A stretch of 64,000 nt of DNA from SZUA-35 sp964351995 (GCA_964351995.1 CAYGQE010000011.1:62001-126000); one strand, 5' to 3'. Shown: positions 24,724-32,932, numbered from the stretch's first letter. Notes: generated by a model from the sequence alone, not told the origin. Translations and numbers: made by a program.

Positions 24724-25943
24724 CCGCAGCGGGAAGTGGCCAGCTCTTCCACGGAGTTGATCGGGCATTGTTCATCTCGGCCTTTGTGGAGAAACTCCGT
24801 GGGGCGGGTCTGACTGTCTCGATTGGCTCATCAGAGCGAGCGGCACAGTCGCTCGAGGCCGCTGGCGCTCTTGGTCTGCAAGATCTCTACTGGTTGTTGA
24901 AAGTCGGCCTGACTCGGCGCCGCGAAGACTTCCATGTCTTCGACGCTGTTTTTTCGGCCGTGTTCGATTTCGAGCTGAACCGCACCGTGAAACAGCGGCC
25001 CCGACGCAACGATCAGGCGCAGCCAATTCCGACCAACGAGGACGACAAGCTCATGAGCTTGCCGTCACTCGACCACGGCGGTGAGAGCGAGGACGCCACG
25101 GTTCCATGGGCGACTCGCCCCTCGTTGCAGGACTCGGCCGACGACCAGGGTGACGATGATGGTCAGATGATCCCCGAGCTGCTGCCGTCGAGTCTCGAAC
25201 ACCTTGCTGATACTCCGTTCGACCATCTCGATGACAACGAACTCCAGCAGATCAGCGACGAACTCGAGAGGGCGTCGCACGAGTGGCCGATGCGGCGATC
25301 GCGTCGCACGAGGCCAGCGAGCCGAGGTCGGCCCGATCTGCGTCGCACCCTTCGGTCGTCGCTGCGAAGTGGGGGAGAGCCGCTGGTGTTGCACACGCAT
25401 CGCCCTCGCCGCCGGCCGAGAACCGTCCTGTTGCTCGTCGATGTGAGCGGTTCGATGGAGCGTCACGTTCGTCCGTATCTCCACATCACCAGGGCGCTTG
25501 CGATGTCGGGGCGAGCTGAAGTGTTCGCTTTCGCCACTGAACTCACTCGCCTCACCCCTGCGCTGCGAAGCCGCTCGGCGATCGACGCAATGCAGCGGGC
25601 GACCGAGCAAGTGGGTGACCGCTTCGGCGGCACGAAGCTCGCCTCGAATCTCGGCGAACTGCTTGGTCATCGCGTGTGGTCGTCGATGGCGCGTGGTGCG
25701 GTGGTTGTCGTCATCTCCGATGGCTGGGACACCGAGGACCCGACGCAGCTCGAGGCTCGTATGCGCCGGCTCGGTCGCGTGGCCCACCGGATCGTCTGGG
25801 TCAATCCGCGGGCGGCGGCGCCTGGGTTCGAGCCGCTCGTGGGTTCGATGGCGGCGGCCTTACCCCATTGCGACCACTTCTTGTCTGGCCACTCCGCCCG
25901 GGCGATGGGTGACGTCTTGGAAGCGATTCGCAGCGAAGGTTGA
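24720..25943 (+). CDS. coxE: VWA-domain CODH maturation protein CoxE
   Basis: CoxE (407 residues) partners CoxD in maturing CO dehydrogenase. The N-terminal helical region (about 1-100) is followed by an acidic and Arg-rich linker (about 100-215). A von Willebrand A domain then carries the metal-ion site DVSGSM at about residue 240, with the later Thr in FGGTKLASNL and Asp in VISDGWDTEDP. The start is a GTG that overlaps coxD. It closes the cox operon; a lipoprotein gene follows after 56 bases. Confidence 0.92.
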   Translation: MTAAGSGQLFHGVDRALFISAFVEKLRGAGLTVSIGSSERAAQSLEAAGALGLQDLYWLLKVGLTRRREDFHVFDAVFSAVFDFELNRTVKQRPRRNDQAQPIPTNEDDKLMSLPSLDHGGESEDATVPWATRPSLQDSADDQGDDDGQMIPELLPSSLEHLADTPFDHLDDNELQQISDELERASHEWPMRRSRRTRPASRGRPDLRRTLRSSLRSGGEPLVLHTHRPRRRPRTVLLLVDVSGSMERHVRPYLHITRALAMSGRAEVFAFATELTRLTPALRSRSAIDAMQRATEQVGDRFGGTKLASNLGELLGHRVWSSMARGAVVVVISDGWDTEDPTQLEARMRRLGRVAHRIVWVNPRAAAPGFEPLVGSMAAALPHCDHFLSGHSARAMGDVLEAIRSEG

Positions 25944-25999
25944 GCACAGATTCACCGGGTGTGGGAACCACATCAGCGCGAGCAACGTCAGAATCGACC

Positions 26000-26575
26000 A
26001 TGACCGTTCGTTTTTCCTTCGTCGCCCTCGCTTTCGTTTGTGTACTGGCGTCTGCCTGTGGCTCCGATTCGAGCGTGGTCGAAGCGGGCGCAGGCACAGC
26101 GTCTGCTGAGACAACAGGAACATCAGGAACCGTCGAGCCCGTGCTGACCGGCGGCCCCGTCCTGGCTTCGACTGCTCTCTCGGTTGATCATGGGTGCGGG
26201 TTCGGCTTCGCAAAGGGGTCTGTCGATCAGACGATCAGCATGGTGGTGTTCTTCACCGGCGACTGGACCGAAACGGGTCCATCGCTCGACGAGTCGATCG
26301 AACTCGGACCAGGTTCGGCGTGGTCTGCGCAGATCAGCGTTGGTGAGAATCTGTTCGCGAACTGGTGCGATGACGTGATCGAAGAAGACGAACCGACCCC
26401 TCGGATCGACCAGGAGTTCCAGATCACGCAGGGCACGCTGGTCGGTTCGGTCGACAACGGCGTTGCGTCAGCAACGCTCACCAATGTGGTTGCGGTTCCG
26501 GTCGGCGACGGTGACATCGTCGAGTGGGCCGAGGTCGAGCTCCGCAACGAGGCCTGGGGTTTCTTCGCCGGGTGA
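26000..26575 (+). CDS. Putative lipoprotein
   Basis: A 191-residue protein with a lipoprotein signal peptide (positive start, FSFVALAFVCVLASAC, lipobox Cys at about residue 20) followed by a Ser/Thr/Gly-rich linker. The mature domain is acidic and beta-rich (VDQTISMVVFFTGDW, EIVEWAEVELRNEAWGFF pattern) and is not recognised. ATG at 26000 sits at the start of the signal peptide; an in-frame start at 25940 would mask it. It follows coxE by 56 bases and may or may not share its transcript. Confidence 0.75.
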   Translation: MTVRFSFVALAFVCVLASACGSDSSVVEAGAGTASAETTGTSGTVEPVLTGGPVLASTALSVDHGCGFGFAKGSVDQTISMVVFFTGDWTETGPSLDESIELGPGSAWSAQISVGENLFANWCDDVIEEDEPTPRIDQEFQITQGTLVGSVDNGVASATLTNVVAVPVGDGDIVEWAEVELRNEAWGFFAG

Positions 26576-26632
26576 AGCGATTCGGTTGGTCCGAGCTTGA
26601 CCGGGACTGGGCTGGTCGCCCACCATGCCGCC

Positions 26633-27097
26633 ATGACAGATCGTCCCTTCAAGGTTCTCGGACTTCAGCAGATCGCTATCGGCGCCCTCGACAAGGGAGC
26701 GCTCAGCGGCCTCTGGACTGGTTTGTTCGGCGTCGAGAAGGTCAGCGACTACCAGTCGGAAAATGAGAACGTCGACGAGGACATCCTTCGTCTTGGCCAA
26801 GGCGTCCATGCGGTCGAGATTGACCTGATGCAGCCGCTCGACCCCGAGCGTTCCCCCAAGGTGCACGTGCCGACGCTCAATCACGTCGGCCTCTGGATCG
26901 ACGACTTGCCGGCATGTGTCGAGTGGTTGACCGACCAGGGCATGCGCTTCACTCCTGGTGGGATCCGCAAGGGAGCGGCTGGCTACGACGTCTGCTTCTT
27001 GCACCCGAAGGGCAACGACGACGCCCCCCGCAGCGGCGAGGGCGTGCTGATCGAGCTGGTCCAAGCCCCTGACGACGTCATCGCCGCCCTCTCCTAA
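26633..27097 (+). CDS. VOC (glyoxalase-like) superfamily protein
   Basis: A 154-residue protein with two beta-alpha-beta-beta-beta halves: LGLQQIAIGALDKGALSGLWTGLFG and, later, LNHVGLWIDDLPACVEWLTDQGMRFTPGG, ending GVLIELVQAP. This resembles methylmalonyl-CoA epimerase-type VOC proteins, with metal-ligand candidates His in LNHVG and Glu in LIELV. The first-half His is replaced by Gln (LQQIAIG), so epimerase activity is not assured. It stands alone and converges on the next minus-strand gene. Confidence 0.75.
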   Translation: MTDRPFKVLGLQQIAIGALDKGALSGLWTGLFGVEKVSDYQSENENVDEDILRLGQGVHAVEIDLMQPLDPERSPKVHVPTLNHVGLWIDDLPACVEWLTDQGMRFTPGGIRKGAAGYDVCFLHPKGNDDAPRSGEGVLIELVQAPDDVIAALS

Positions 27098-27109
27098 CGT
27101 TCGCATCCT

Positions 27110-27158
27110 GTTCTGGCATGCCCTAGCGCTCACAATCGGGCCCTACGGCGGCCAGAAC
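27110..27158. repeat. Inverted repeat between convergent genes
   Basis: GTTCTGGC at 27110-27117 and GCCAGAAC at 27151-27158 form a perfect 8-bp inverted repeat with a 33-base spacer, in the 67-base gap between a plus and a minus gene that converge. A bidirectional terminator or recurrent intergenic element is possible. No T tract is present. Confidence 0.4.
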
Positions 27159-27164
27159 GATGGG

Positions 27165-27599
27165 TCAGAAGAGGTCGTCGTTGGTGGTGATGGTGATGCG
27201 ATTGCCCTCATCGCCGAGCTCGCGCAAGAAGTCGACGAGTGCCTTGCGGCGTCGAGTATCCAGGCCAGCGCTCGGGTCGATCAGGACCAGTTCGCGGAAC
27301 GGCTGACCGAAAACCATCACGAGGCCGGCGGCCTGGAGTTCGCCCCTGCTGAACGGCCACGGCTCTCGGGGCAGCAGCGACTCGGCCTCGAGCACGTTGA
27401 TGGCGAAGTCGGCGAGTTCAGTGGGCTCGTCGATCCCTCCTGCAACGGCGGCGGCGACGATCTGTTGTTCCAGCGGGACCTTGCCGTCGAGCACCGGGGG
27501 AGAGGGAAGCAGCACAACGCCTGGCTCGTCAGCGCGAGCCAGCACGGTATCGAGCTCGGACATCGGGTGAACCTGCAGCATCAGGCGGAGCGTAGGCAC
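27165..27599 (-). CDS. Degenerate ABC-ATPase half-domain protein
   Basis: The 144-residue product resembles only the second half of an ABC ATPase. It has a helical segment, a signature-like FSRGELQAAGL (for LSGGQ), a Walker B-like ELVLIDPSAGLD and a switch region ITITTND. Walker A and Q-loop are absent, the catalytic Glu position holds Asp in a shortened motif, and the switch His is Asn, so ATP hydrolysis is very unlikely. Start is uncertain: GTG 27599, or ATG 27581 or 27563. The frame stays open upstream through 15-bp repeats (27598-27663). A decayed gene or a regulatory relic are both possible. Confidence 0.5.
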   Translation of the reverse strand: MPTLRLMLQVHPMSELDTVLARADEPGVVLLPSPPVLDGKVPLEQQIVAAAVAGGIDEPTELADFAINVLEAESLLPREPWPFSRGELQAAGLVMVFGQPFRELVLIDPSAGLDTRRRKALVDFLRELGDEGNRITITTNDDLF

Positions 27600-27663
27600 A
27601 GCGGCCGAGGGAACAGCGGTCGAGGGAACAGCGGTCGAGGGAACAGCGGTCGAGGGAACAGCG
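27598..27663. repeat. 15-bp tandem repeat (about 4.4 copies)
   Basis: The unit ACAGCGGTCGAGGGA repeats at 27598, 27613, 27628 and 27643, then continues for six bases. The first copy has one change (GGCCGA). In the frame of the minus-strand gene next to it, the unit encodes Val-Pro-Ser-Thr-Ala. The tract lies 135 bases before rpsO. Confidence 0.9.
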
Positions 27664-27798
27664 CCCGCAAACCCGCTCCACGCCGTTACTATGCCGAGTC
27701 GCTGTTCGGCCCGGTCACCGGATCGAGCGGCTGGGCCTCAGGTCCCAACCGGTCACGAATGCTCGTACCGGCACGATCCTCACGAAAGCGCATGACTC

Positions 27799-28077
27799 AT
27801 GACCAAAGCAGCAGCCAATCTTCCTCCCAAGGCAGACACGATCGCCAAGCACGCCAAGGGCGAAGCCGATACCGGTTCTCCTGAAGTTCAGATCGCGCTT
27901 CTCTCCGACCGGATCAACCACTTGACCACCCACCTCAAGATGCACAAGAAAGACCACCACAGCCGTCGTGGTCTGCTCATGCTCGTGGGTCGTCGTCGCC
28001 GTCTCCTCGACTACCTCGCAGGCATCGACATCGAGCGCTACCGCTCGATCCGCGACGAACTCGGCCTGCGCCGCTAA
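27799..28077 (+). CDS. rpsO: 30S ribosomal protein S15
   Basis: S15 (92 residues; usual length 89) binds the central domain of 16S rRNA early in 30S assembly. The family core is complete: DTGSPEVQIALLSDRINHLTTHLK and HKKDHHSRRGLLMLVGRRRRLLDYL. About three residues are added near the N-terminus (AAANLPPKAD). It precedes pnp, the usual order, separated by 414 bases with two hairpins. Confidence 0.97.
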   Translation: MTKAAANLPPKADTIAKHAKGEADTGSPEVQIALLSDRINHLTTHLKMHKKDHHSRRGLLMLVGRRRRLLDYLAGIDIERYRSIRDELGLRR

Positions 28078-28102
28078 CTCGTTCGCATCAAGAACTGGCC
28101 AT

Positions 28103-28146
28103 CTGCCACCGTCATCCGTTGCTCTGGCAACAGATGACGGTGGCAG
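28103..28146 (+). terminator. rpsO-pnp intercistronic hairpin
   Basis: A 13-bp perfect stem (CTGCCACCGTCAT at 28103-28115 with its complement at 28134-28146) is capped by an inner GTTGC/GCAAC stem and followed by TTGTCGTTTTGG. It begins 25 bases after rpsO stops. It may terminate or process the rpsO transcript; in E. coli the rpsO-pnp gap has both a terminator and RNase III sites. Confidence 0.75.
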
Positions 28147-28491
28147 TTGTCGTTTTGGTGGCGGGGAAACCATTGGGCCGGACGACTCATGCATGCACGT
28201 GTTCTGCCGATCATTCCTCTATCCTCCAAGGAGCCGTGCGAAACGTTCGTACGAGCGGCAGCTCAGCTGCCAGTTTTCAACTCCTCGCACTCGCACCTCG
28301 AATTGCCCTTGCCGCCCTACCAGCGGCAGAGCATCTCCTCGATGGTGACGGGCCGAGCGTACGTCTGAGCGTCTCCCTCTGTATTGCAAAGTCTTGGGAG
28401 ATGTGACAGCAGCGAGTGGTTGCAATCTGGGATCTGGTCTGCCAATTGCCCGGCGAACGTCGCTTGGCAGACAATTCAAAAAGGAGATTCC
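28147..28491 (+). other. pnp leader region without a gene
   Basis: No credible gene lies in these 345 bases. They hold a small palindrome GGCAGCT-C-AGCTGCC (28257-28271), and the stem-loop at 28437-28472 just before the AAGGAG ribosome site at 28481-28486. The region probably contains the pnp promoter and a structured leader. Confidence 0.5.
28437..28472 (+). promoter_or_regulatory. Stem-loop next to the pnp ribosome binding site
   Basis: GTCTGCCAA (28437-28445) and TTGGCAGAC (28464-28472) make a perfect 9-bp stem with an 18-base loop, ending nine bases before the pnp ribosome site. PNPase controls its own message through a leader hairpin in enterobacteria, so autocontrol here is plausible but not shown. 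Confidence 0.55.
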
Positions 28492-30930
28492 ATGACGGAA
28501 GCTTTTTCCGTGCAGGGCACTGTCACCTCGGGTGACGGTCCTGACATGATCCTCGAGACTGGCAAACTTGCTGGCCTCGCCAGCGGTGCCGTGACCGCCC
28601 AAATGGGCGACACGATGGTCCTCGTCGCTGCCACCGGTGCCAAGCACGTGCGTGACGGCATCGATTTCTTCCCCCTCACCGTCGATGTCGAAGAGCGTTC
28701 CTACGCTGCGGGCAAGATCCCCGGCTCGTTCTTCCGCCGTGAAGGCCGTGCGTCTGACGCCGCAACCCTCACCTGTCGCCTCATCGATCGGCCGCTGCGC
28801 CCGTCGTTCCCCAGCGACTTCCGCAACGAGACCCACGTTGTGGTCACCGTTCTTTCCGCTGATCAGCGCAACCCGCACGACGTACTCGCCATCAACGCCG
28901 CATCCGCAGCGCTCATGGTGTCCGACGTGCCGTTCGACGGCCCGATCGGCGCCGTTCGTCTTGCCTTCACCACCGATGGCGAGTGGCTTCCCCACCCCAC
29001 GTACCAAGAAGGCGACGCAAGTGTCTTCGAAGTCGTCGTTGCCGGGCGTCAGCTCGACGACGGCAACGTCGCTGTGATGATGGTCGAGGCCGGCGGCACC
29101 GAGAACTCGTGGAACTACTACGAGAATGGCGCCCCCAAGGTCGACGAGACCGCACTGGCCCAGGGCCTCCTGGAATCCGAGCAGTACATCAAGGAAGCCA
29201 TTGCGCTCCAGCTCGAACTGGTCGAGAAGTCCGGCGGACGCAAGGCGTTCATGGACTACCCCAAGCAGGCCGACTACACCGATGCCCAGATGGACGCCGT
29301 CAAGAAGGCCGGCGAAGCCAAGATGATCGAGGTCATGTCGATTGCCGACAAGGCCGAGCGTGGAGACGCTGAAGGCGCCCTTCGCGACGAAGTCCTGGCT
29401 GCGGTCAGCGCCGAGCTCGGCGACGACGCTTCGGAGAAGCAGCTCAAGGCTGCGTTCCGCAGCATGAGCAAGGCTGTTGTCCGCAAGCGCATCGTCGAAG
29501 ACGGCGCTCGCATCGACGGCCGTGGTCCGACCGACCTCCGTCCGCTCTCCTCTGAGATCGGCGTCATCCCGAAGGTGCACGGCTCCGGCCTGTTCCAGCG
29601 TGGTGAGACCCAGGTCCTCAACATCACGACCCTCGGCATGAAGCGCATGGATCAGATGATCGATGGCATCGATCCCACCGATCGCAAGCGCTACATGCAC
29701 CACTACAACTTCCCGCCGTTCTCCACCGGAGAAACCGGCTTCATGCGTGGCCCGAAGCGTCGTGAGATTGGCCACGGCCTCCTCGCTGAGCGTGCACTCG
29801 TGCCCGTGATTCCGTCGCTCGAAGAGTGGCCGTACACGCTTCGTTGCGTGTCTGAGGTGCTCAGCTCGAATGGCTCCACCTCGATGGCTTCGGTCTGTGG
29901 CTCCAGCCTTTCGCTGATGGACGCCGGTGTGCCGATCAAGGCTCCGGTCGCCGGTATCGCCATGGGCCTCGTCTACGCCGAGGGCAAGTACACCACCCTG
30001 ACCGACATCCTCGGCGCCGAAGATGCCTTCGGCGACATGGACTTCAAGGTCGCTGGAACGTCTGAGTTCGTCACCGCCCTTCAGCTCGACACCAAGATCG
30101 ACGGCATCCCGTCCGACGTCTTGGCCGCCGCCCTGAACCAGGCCAAGGAAGCCCGTCTCGCCATCCTCGAAGTCATGAACGCAGCCATTGCTGCTCCTCG
30201 TGACGACGTGCGTGAAGGCGCCCCGAAGATCATCAGCTTCGAGATCCCGATCGACAAGATCGGCGAGGTGATTGGACCAAAGGGCAAGGTCATCAACTCC
30301 ATCCAGGCCGAGACCGGCGCCGACATCAGTGTCGACGACGACGGTGTGGTTGGACTCGTGAGCATCTCCTCCTCCGACAGCGTCATCGTCGAAGAGGCCG
30401 AGCGTCAAATCCGTCTGATCCTTGATCCGCCCACGGCTGAAGTTGGCGCCACCTACCCGGGCAAGGTCGTGAACATCACCAAGTTCGGTGCGTTCGTGAA
30501 CATTCTTCCCGGCCGTGACGGCCTGCTGCACATCTCCAAGATCGGTGGCGGCAAGCGCATCGACAAGGTCGAAGACGTGCTCGAACTCGGTCAAGCCATT
30601 GACGTTGTTGTCGAAGACATCGACCCCAACGGCAAGGTCTCCCTCGGACTCGGCCGAGATGCCCCCGAGGTCAAGGAAAGCGCCGCCAGTGCCAGCAGCT
30701 CGAGCTCCGGTGGTGGCAGCAAGCGCGAGTCCGCTCCCAAGGCTGCCAAGGCCGAGGAAGCACCAGCAGCTGACGATGCCGTCAGCATGAGTTTCGACGA
30801 GGGTGATGCCCTCGACGGCTTCGGAGACCTCGGTCCTGAAGGCGCAGCGGTTCCGACCGAAGAAGACCGTGGTGGCCGTGGCCGCCGCGGTGGCGGTGGC
30901 GGTGGACGCGGTCGAGGCCGCGGTCGCTGA
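28492..30930 (+). CDS. pnp: Polyribonucleotide nucleotidyltransferase (PNPase)
   Basis: PNPase degrades RNA 3' to 5' with phosphate and can add tails. The 812-residue protein has two RNase PH domains joined by a helical domain (second core includes SDVPFDGPIGAVRL in the first copy and GSSLSLMDAGVPIKAPVAGIAMGL in the second). A KH domain (IGEVIGPKGKVINSIQAETGADI) and an S1 domain (VVNITKFGAFVNILPGRDGLLHIS) follow. About 100 extra residues form a Ser/Ala-rich, then acidic, then Gly/Arg-rich tail. ATG at 28492 follows AAAAAGGAG. Confidence 0.97.
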   Translation: MTEAFSVQGTVTSGDGPDMILETGKLAGLASGAVTAQMGDTMVLVAATGAKHVRDGIDFFPLTVDVEERSYAAGKIPGSFFRREGRASDAATLTCRLIDRPLRPSFPSDFRNETHVVVTVLSADQRNPHDVLAINAASAALMVSDVPFDGPIGAVRLAFTTDGEWLPHPTYQEGDASVFEVVVAGRQLDDGNVAVMMVEAGGTENSWNYYENGAPKVDETALAQGLLESEQYIKEAIALQLELVEKSGGRKAFMDYPKQADYTDAQMDAVKKAGEAKMIEVMSIADKAERGDAEGALRDEVLAAVSAELGDDASEKQLKAAFRSMSKAVVRKRIVEDGARIDGRGPTDLRPLSSEIGVIPKVHGSGLFQRGETQVLNITTLGMKRMDQMIDGIDPTDRKRYMHHYNFPPFSTGETGFMRGPKRREIGHGLLAERALVPVIPSLEEWPYTLRCVSEVLSSNGSTSMASVCGSSLSLMDAGVPIKAPVAGIAMGLVYAEGKYTTLTDILGAEDAFGDMDFKVAGTSEFVTALQLDTKIDGIPSDVLAAALNQAKEARLAILEVMNAAIAAPRDDVREGAPKIISFEIPIDKIGEVIGPKGKVINSIQAETGADISVDDDGVVGLVSISSSDSVIVEEAERQIRLILDPPTAEVGATYPGKVVNITKFGAFVNILPGRDGLLHISKIGGGKRIDKVEDVLELGQAIDVVVEDIDPNGKVSLGLGRDAPEVKESAASASSSSSGGGSKRESAPKAAKAEEAPAADDAVSMSFDEGDALDGFGDLGPEGAAVPTEEDRGGRGRRGGGGGGRGRGRGR

Positions 30931-31023
30931 TCTGCTGTGTTCGGCTGACGCCGAATCGGCGTCGCCGATCTGACGTGAGACGGTGGAGCTTGTCTCCTCC
31001 GTCGACAAGCAAAATGGATTGAG

Positions 31024-31058
31024 CAAGAGCCCTGGCTTCGGTCGGGGCTCTTGTCGTT
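31024..31058 (+). terminator. Probable pnp terminator hairpin
   Basis: CAAGAGCCC (31024-31032) pairs perfectly with GGGCTCTTG (31045-31053) around a 12-base loop, followed by TCGTT. It lies 94 bases after pnp. The T tract is weak, so efficiency is uncertain. Confidence 0.55.
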
Positions 31059-31215
31059 GCAGGGGGTCTCTTGTCGTTCTAGGGGCAAGTGACCATTCAC
31101 CATCCGCCATTTGTCTTGCGTGTCGACGGAGGAGACAGGCCCCGGGCGGCTGGATCAGATCGGCGGAGCCGGGGAGGCGACAGCCGAACAAAGCCAGCAC
31201 AGCTAGTCTGCCGAC

Positions 31216-32004
31216 ATGACTCGCGTTGGTGTGTTCGGTGCTGGTGGTCGGATGGGGATGGCGGTGTGTCATGCCGTTCACACTGATCCCGAGCTCGAAC
31301 TGGTTGCCGCCGTCGACCCGCACTACTCCGGCATCGACATCTGTGAAGTCACCGGTATCAGCGGCTGCAATTTCGAAGTCAGCTCTGATGTGGCGAGCTT
31401 CGTCCACGACGAGGTCGACGTTGCGATCGATTTCACTCACCTGGATGCAGCTCGAGCCAATCTCGAATTCTGCGCTGCGAATGGCATCCATGATGTGGTC
31501 GGCACATCGGGTTTCACCGAGCAGGACTTCGCCTCGATCGCAGAGATGTTCACCTCGTCGAACTGTTTGATCGCCCCGAACTTCGCCATCGGAGCGGTGC
31601 TGATGATGCGCTTTGCCGAGTTGGCGGCTCCATATTTCGAGACCGCCGAGATCATCGAGTTGCATCATGACAACAAGGTCGACGCTCCGAGCGGTACCGC
31701 TTTGAGCACGGTCGAACGGATGGCGGCAGCATCGTCGGACTGGGCCGAGGATCCGACCGAGGCCGAGATCATCGCAAACGCTCGCGGCGCTGAGGGCCCC
31801 GCCGGCATCCGCGTGCACTCTGTGCGGATGCGAGGGATGGTGGCCCACCAAGAGGTCATGCTCGGAACTGCTGGCCAGACACTTTCCATTCGCCACGACT
31901 CCTATGACCGATCGAGCTTCATGCCGGGAGTCGTGCTTGCAGCCAAACGTATCGGTGGGCTTGCTGGCCTCACGGTCGGTCTCGATGCGGTGCTCGGGAT
32001 CTGA
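31216..32004 (+). CDS. dapB: 4-hydroxy-tetrahydrodipicolinate reductase
   Basis: DapB reduces hydroxy-tetrahydrodipicolinate in lysine and diaminopimelate synthesis. The 262-residue protein has the nucleotide-binding GAGGRMG at residues 8-14, VVGTSGFTEQ, NFAIGAVLMMRFAELAA and the substrate-binding ELHHDNKVDAPSGTAL, including the catalytic His pair and Lys. dapA lies 5.7 kb downstream instead of adjacent, as in several actinobacteria. Confidence 0.96.
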   Translation: MTRVGVFGAGGRMGMAVCHAVHTDPELELVAAVDPHYSGIDICEVTGISGCNFEVSSDVASFVHDEVDVAIDFTHLDAARANLEFCAANGIHDVVGTSGFTEQDFASIAEMFTSSNCLIAPNFAIGAVLMMRFAELAAPYFETAEIIELHHDNKVDAPSGTALSTVERMAAASSDWAEDPTEAEIIANARGAEGPAGIRVHSVRMRGMVAHQEVMLGTAGQTLSIRHDSYDRSSFMPGVVLAAKRIGGLAGLTVGLDAVLGI

Positions 32005-32008
32005 GCAG

Positions 32009-32890
32009 GTGAGCGAGTCATCCGGCGGCTCTGCACGCGAGGAACCACCACCGCAGACTGCGGCGCAGGATGCTGCCGTGCCGTCAGCGCAGAGGCCGGC
32101 CGCGCCGCAGCACAGGCTCGATCCGGCGACGACCGAGTTGGTGCTTCGGCGCGCGTTCGAGCTGGCACGCGTCGAGCCCGAAAAGGACCTGGTGTTCAGT
32201 CGCTCGACTCTGGCTGAGATCGCGGCCGAGGTCGACCTCCCCGTGCAGGCCGTCGCTACTGCCCTTGCCGAACGGATGGCCGACGCCAGCGAGGTCGATT
32301 CGTTTCTCGATCGTCTCATCGGCCCTGACCGGATCTCTGTACATCGGTCGTCCACAGCCACCGAGGCCGAAATGCGTGATCGGGCAGTCCGTCTTCTCGA
32401 AGTCGGTCACGGCATGCGGCCGCGGGTGCAGCACGACGGCGTCGTCGTCGCAGCGAAGCGCAACGACGTCGTTGGCAAGCTCGCCCGCACGGTGCGCGAT
32501 GCGCAGGGCATTGGCCAGCTCGGCAAGCTGCGTCGGGTCGAGGTGGCAGCAGTTGACGTCGGTGACGAGCCGGGTGCCCTGGTGCTCAGCGCCGACATCG
32601 GCGACCGTCGTAACGCAGCGATCGCTGGCGGCGCTGCTGTCGGGGTCGCCGGTGGCGCTGTCGTCGCAGGTGCTGCGGTCGTGCTCAGTCCATTCCTCGT
32701 TCTTGCTGCGCCCGTGGCGCTCGGGGCCGGCCTCATCACCAGCCGAGTCGTGCACGGCTCAGCGCAGCGAGAGACCGAGGAGTCGCTCGAACGAGCGGCG
32801 GATGCGCTGGTGCGGGGTGAAGAACCCGACGGAATGATCAGCCGAGGTGCCAAGAAGGCGCTCGAGTCGTTGCGTCGTAGAAAGCGTTGA
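32009..32890 (+). CDS. Hypothetical protein with C-terminal membrane hairpin
   Basis: I do not recognise this 293-residue protein. The first 40 residues are Pro/Ala/Gln-rich. A helical domain follows at about 45-110 (TELVLRRAFELARVEPEKD, then TLAEIAAEVDLPVQAVATALAERM, which resembles a helix-turn-helix). The C-terminal third has Gly/Ala/Val-rich hydrophobic segments (AAIAGGAAVGVAGGAVVAGA, FLVLAAPVALGAGLI) ending in a basic tail. GTG at 32009 lies four bases after dapB. Tight spacing suggests cotranscription with dapB. Confidence 0.7.
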   Translation: MSESSGGSAREEPPPQTAAQDAAVPSAQRPAAPQHRLDPATTELVLRRAFELARVEPEKDLVFSRSTLAEIAAEVDLPVQAVATALAERMADASEVDSFLDRLIGPDRISVHRSSTATEAEMRDRAVRLLEVGHGMRPRVQHDGVVVAAKRNDVVGKLARTVRDAQGIGQLGKLRRVEVAAVDVGDEPGALVLSADIGDRRNAAIAGGAAVGVAGGAVVAGAAVVLSPFLVLAAPVALGAGLITSRVVHGSAQRETEESLERAADALVRGEEPDGMISRGAKKALESLRRRKR

Positions 32891-32932
32891 TCAGCGGGAA
32901 CTGCAACGCTCTCGCCGACGTCAGAGCCCTAC

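Noticed and set aside
27598..27663. CRISPR-like array or Ser-Gly-Arg-Gly-Asn repeat protein on the plus strand
   Set aside because: The 15-bp units are contiguous with no spacers, so it is not CRISPR. The plus-strand frame that would encode the repeat overlaps rpsO and has no ribosome site or domain.
28219..32361. A 1380-codon open frame on the minus strand opposite pnp and dapB
   Set aside because: It lies antisense to two certain genes. Its protein is low-complexity (His, Asp, Val, Gly, Arg rich) with no domain, as expected for the complement of G/C-ending codons.
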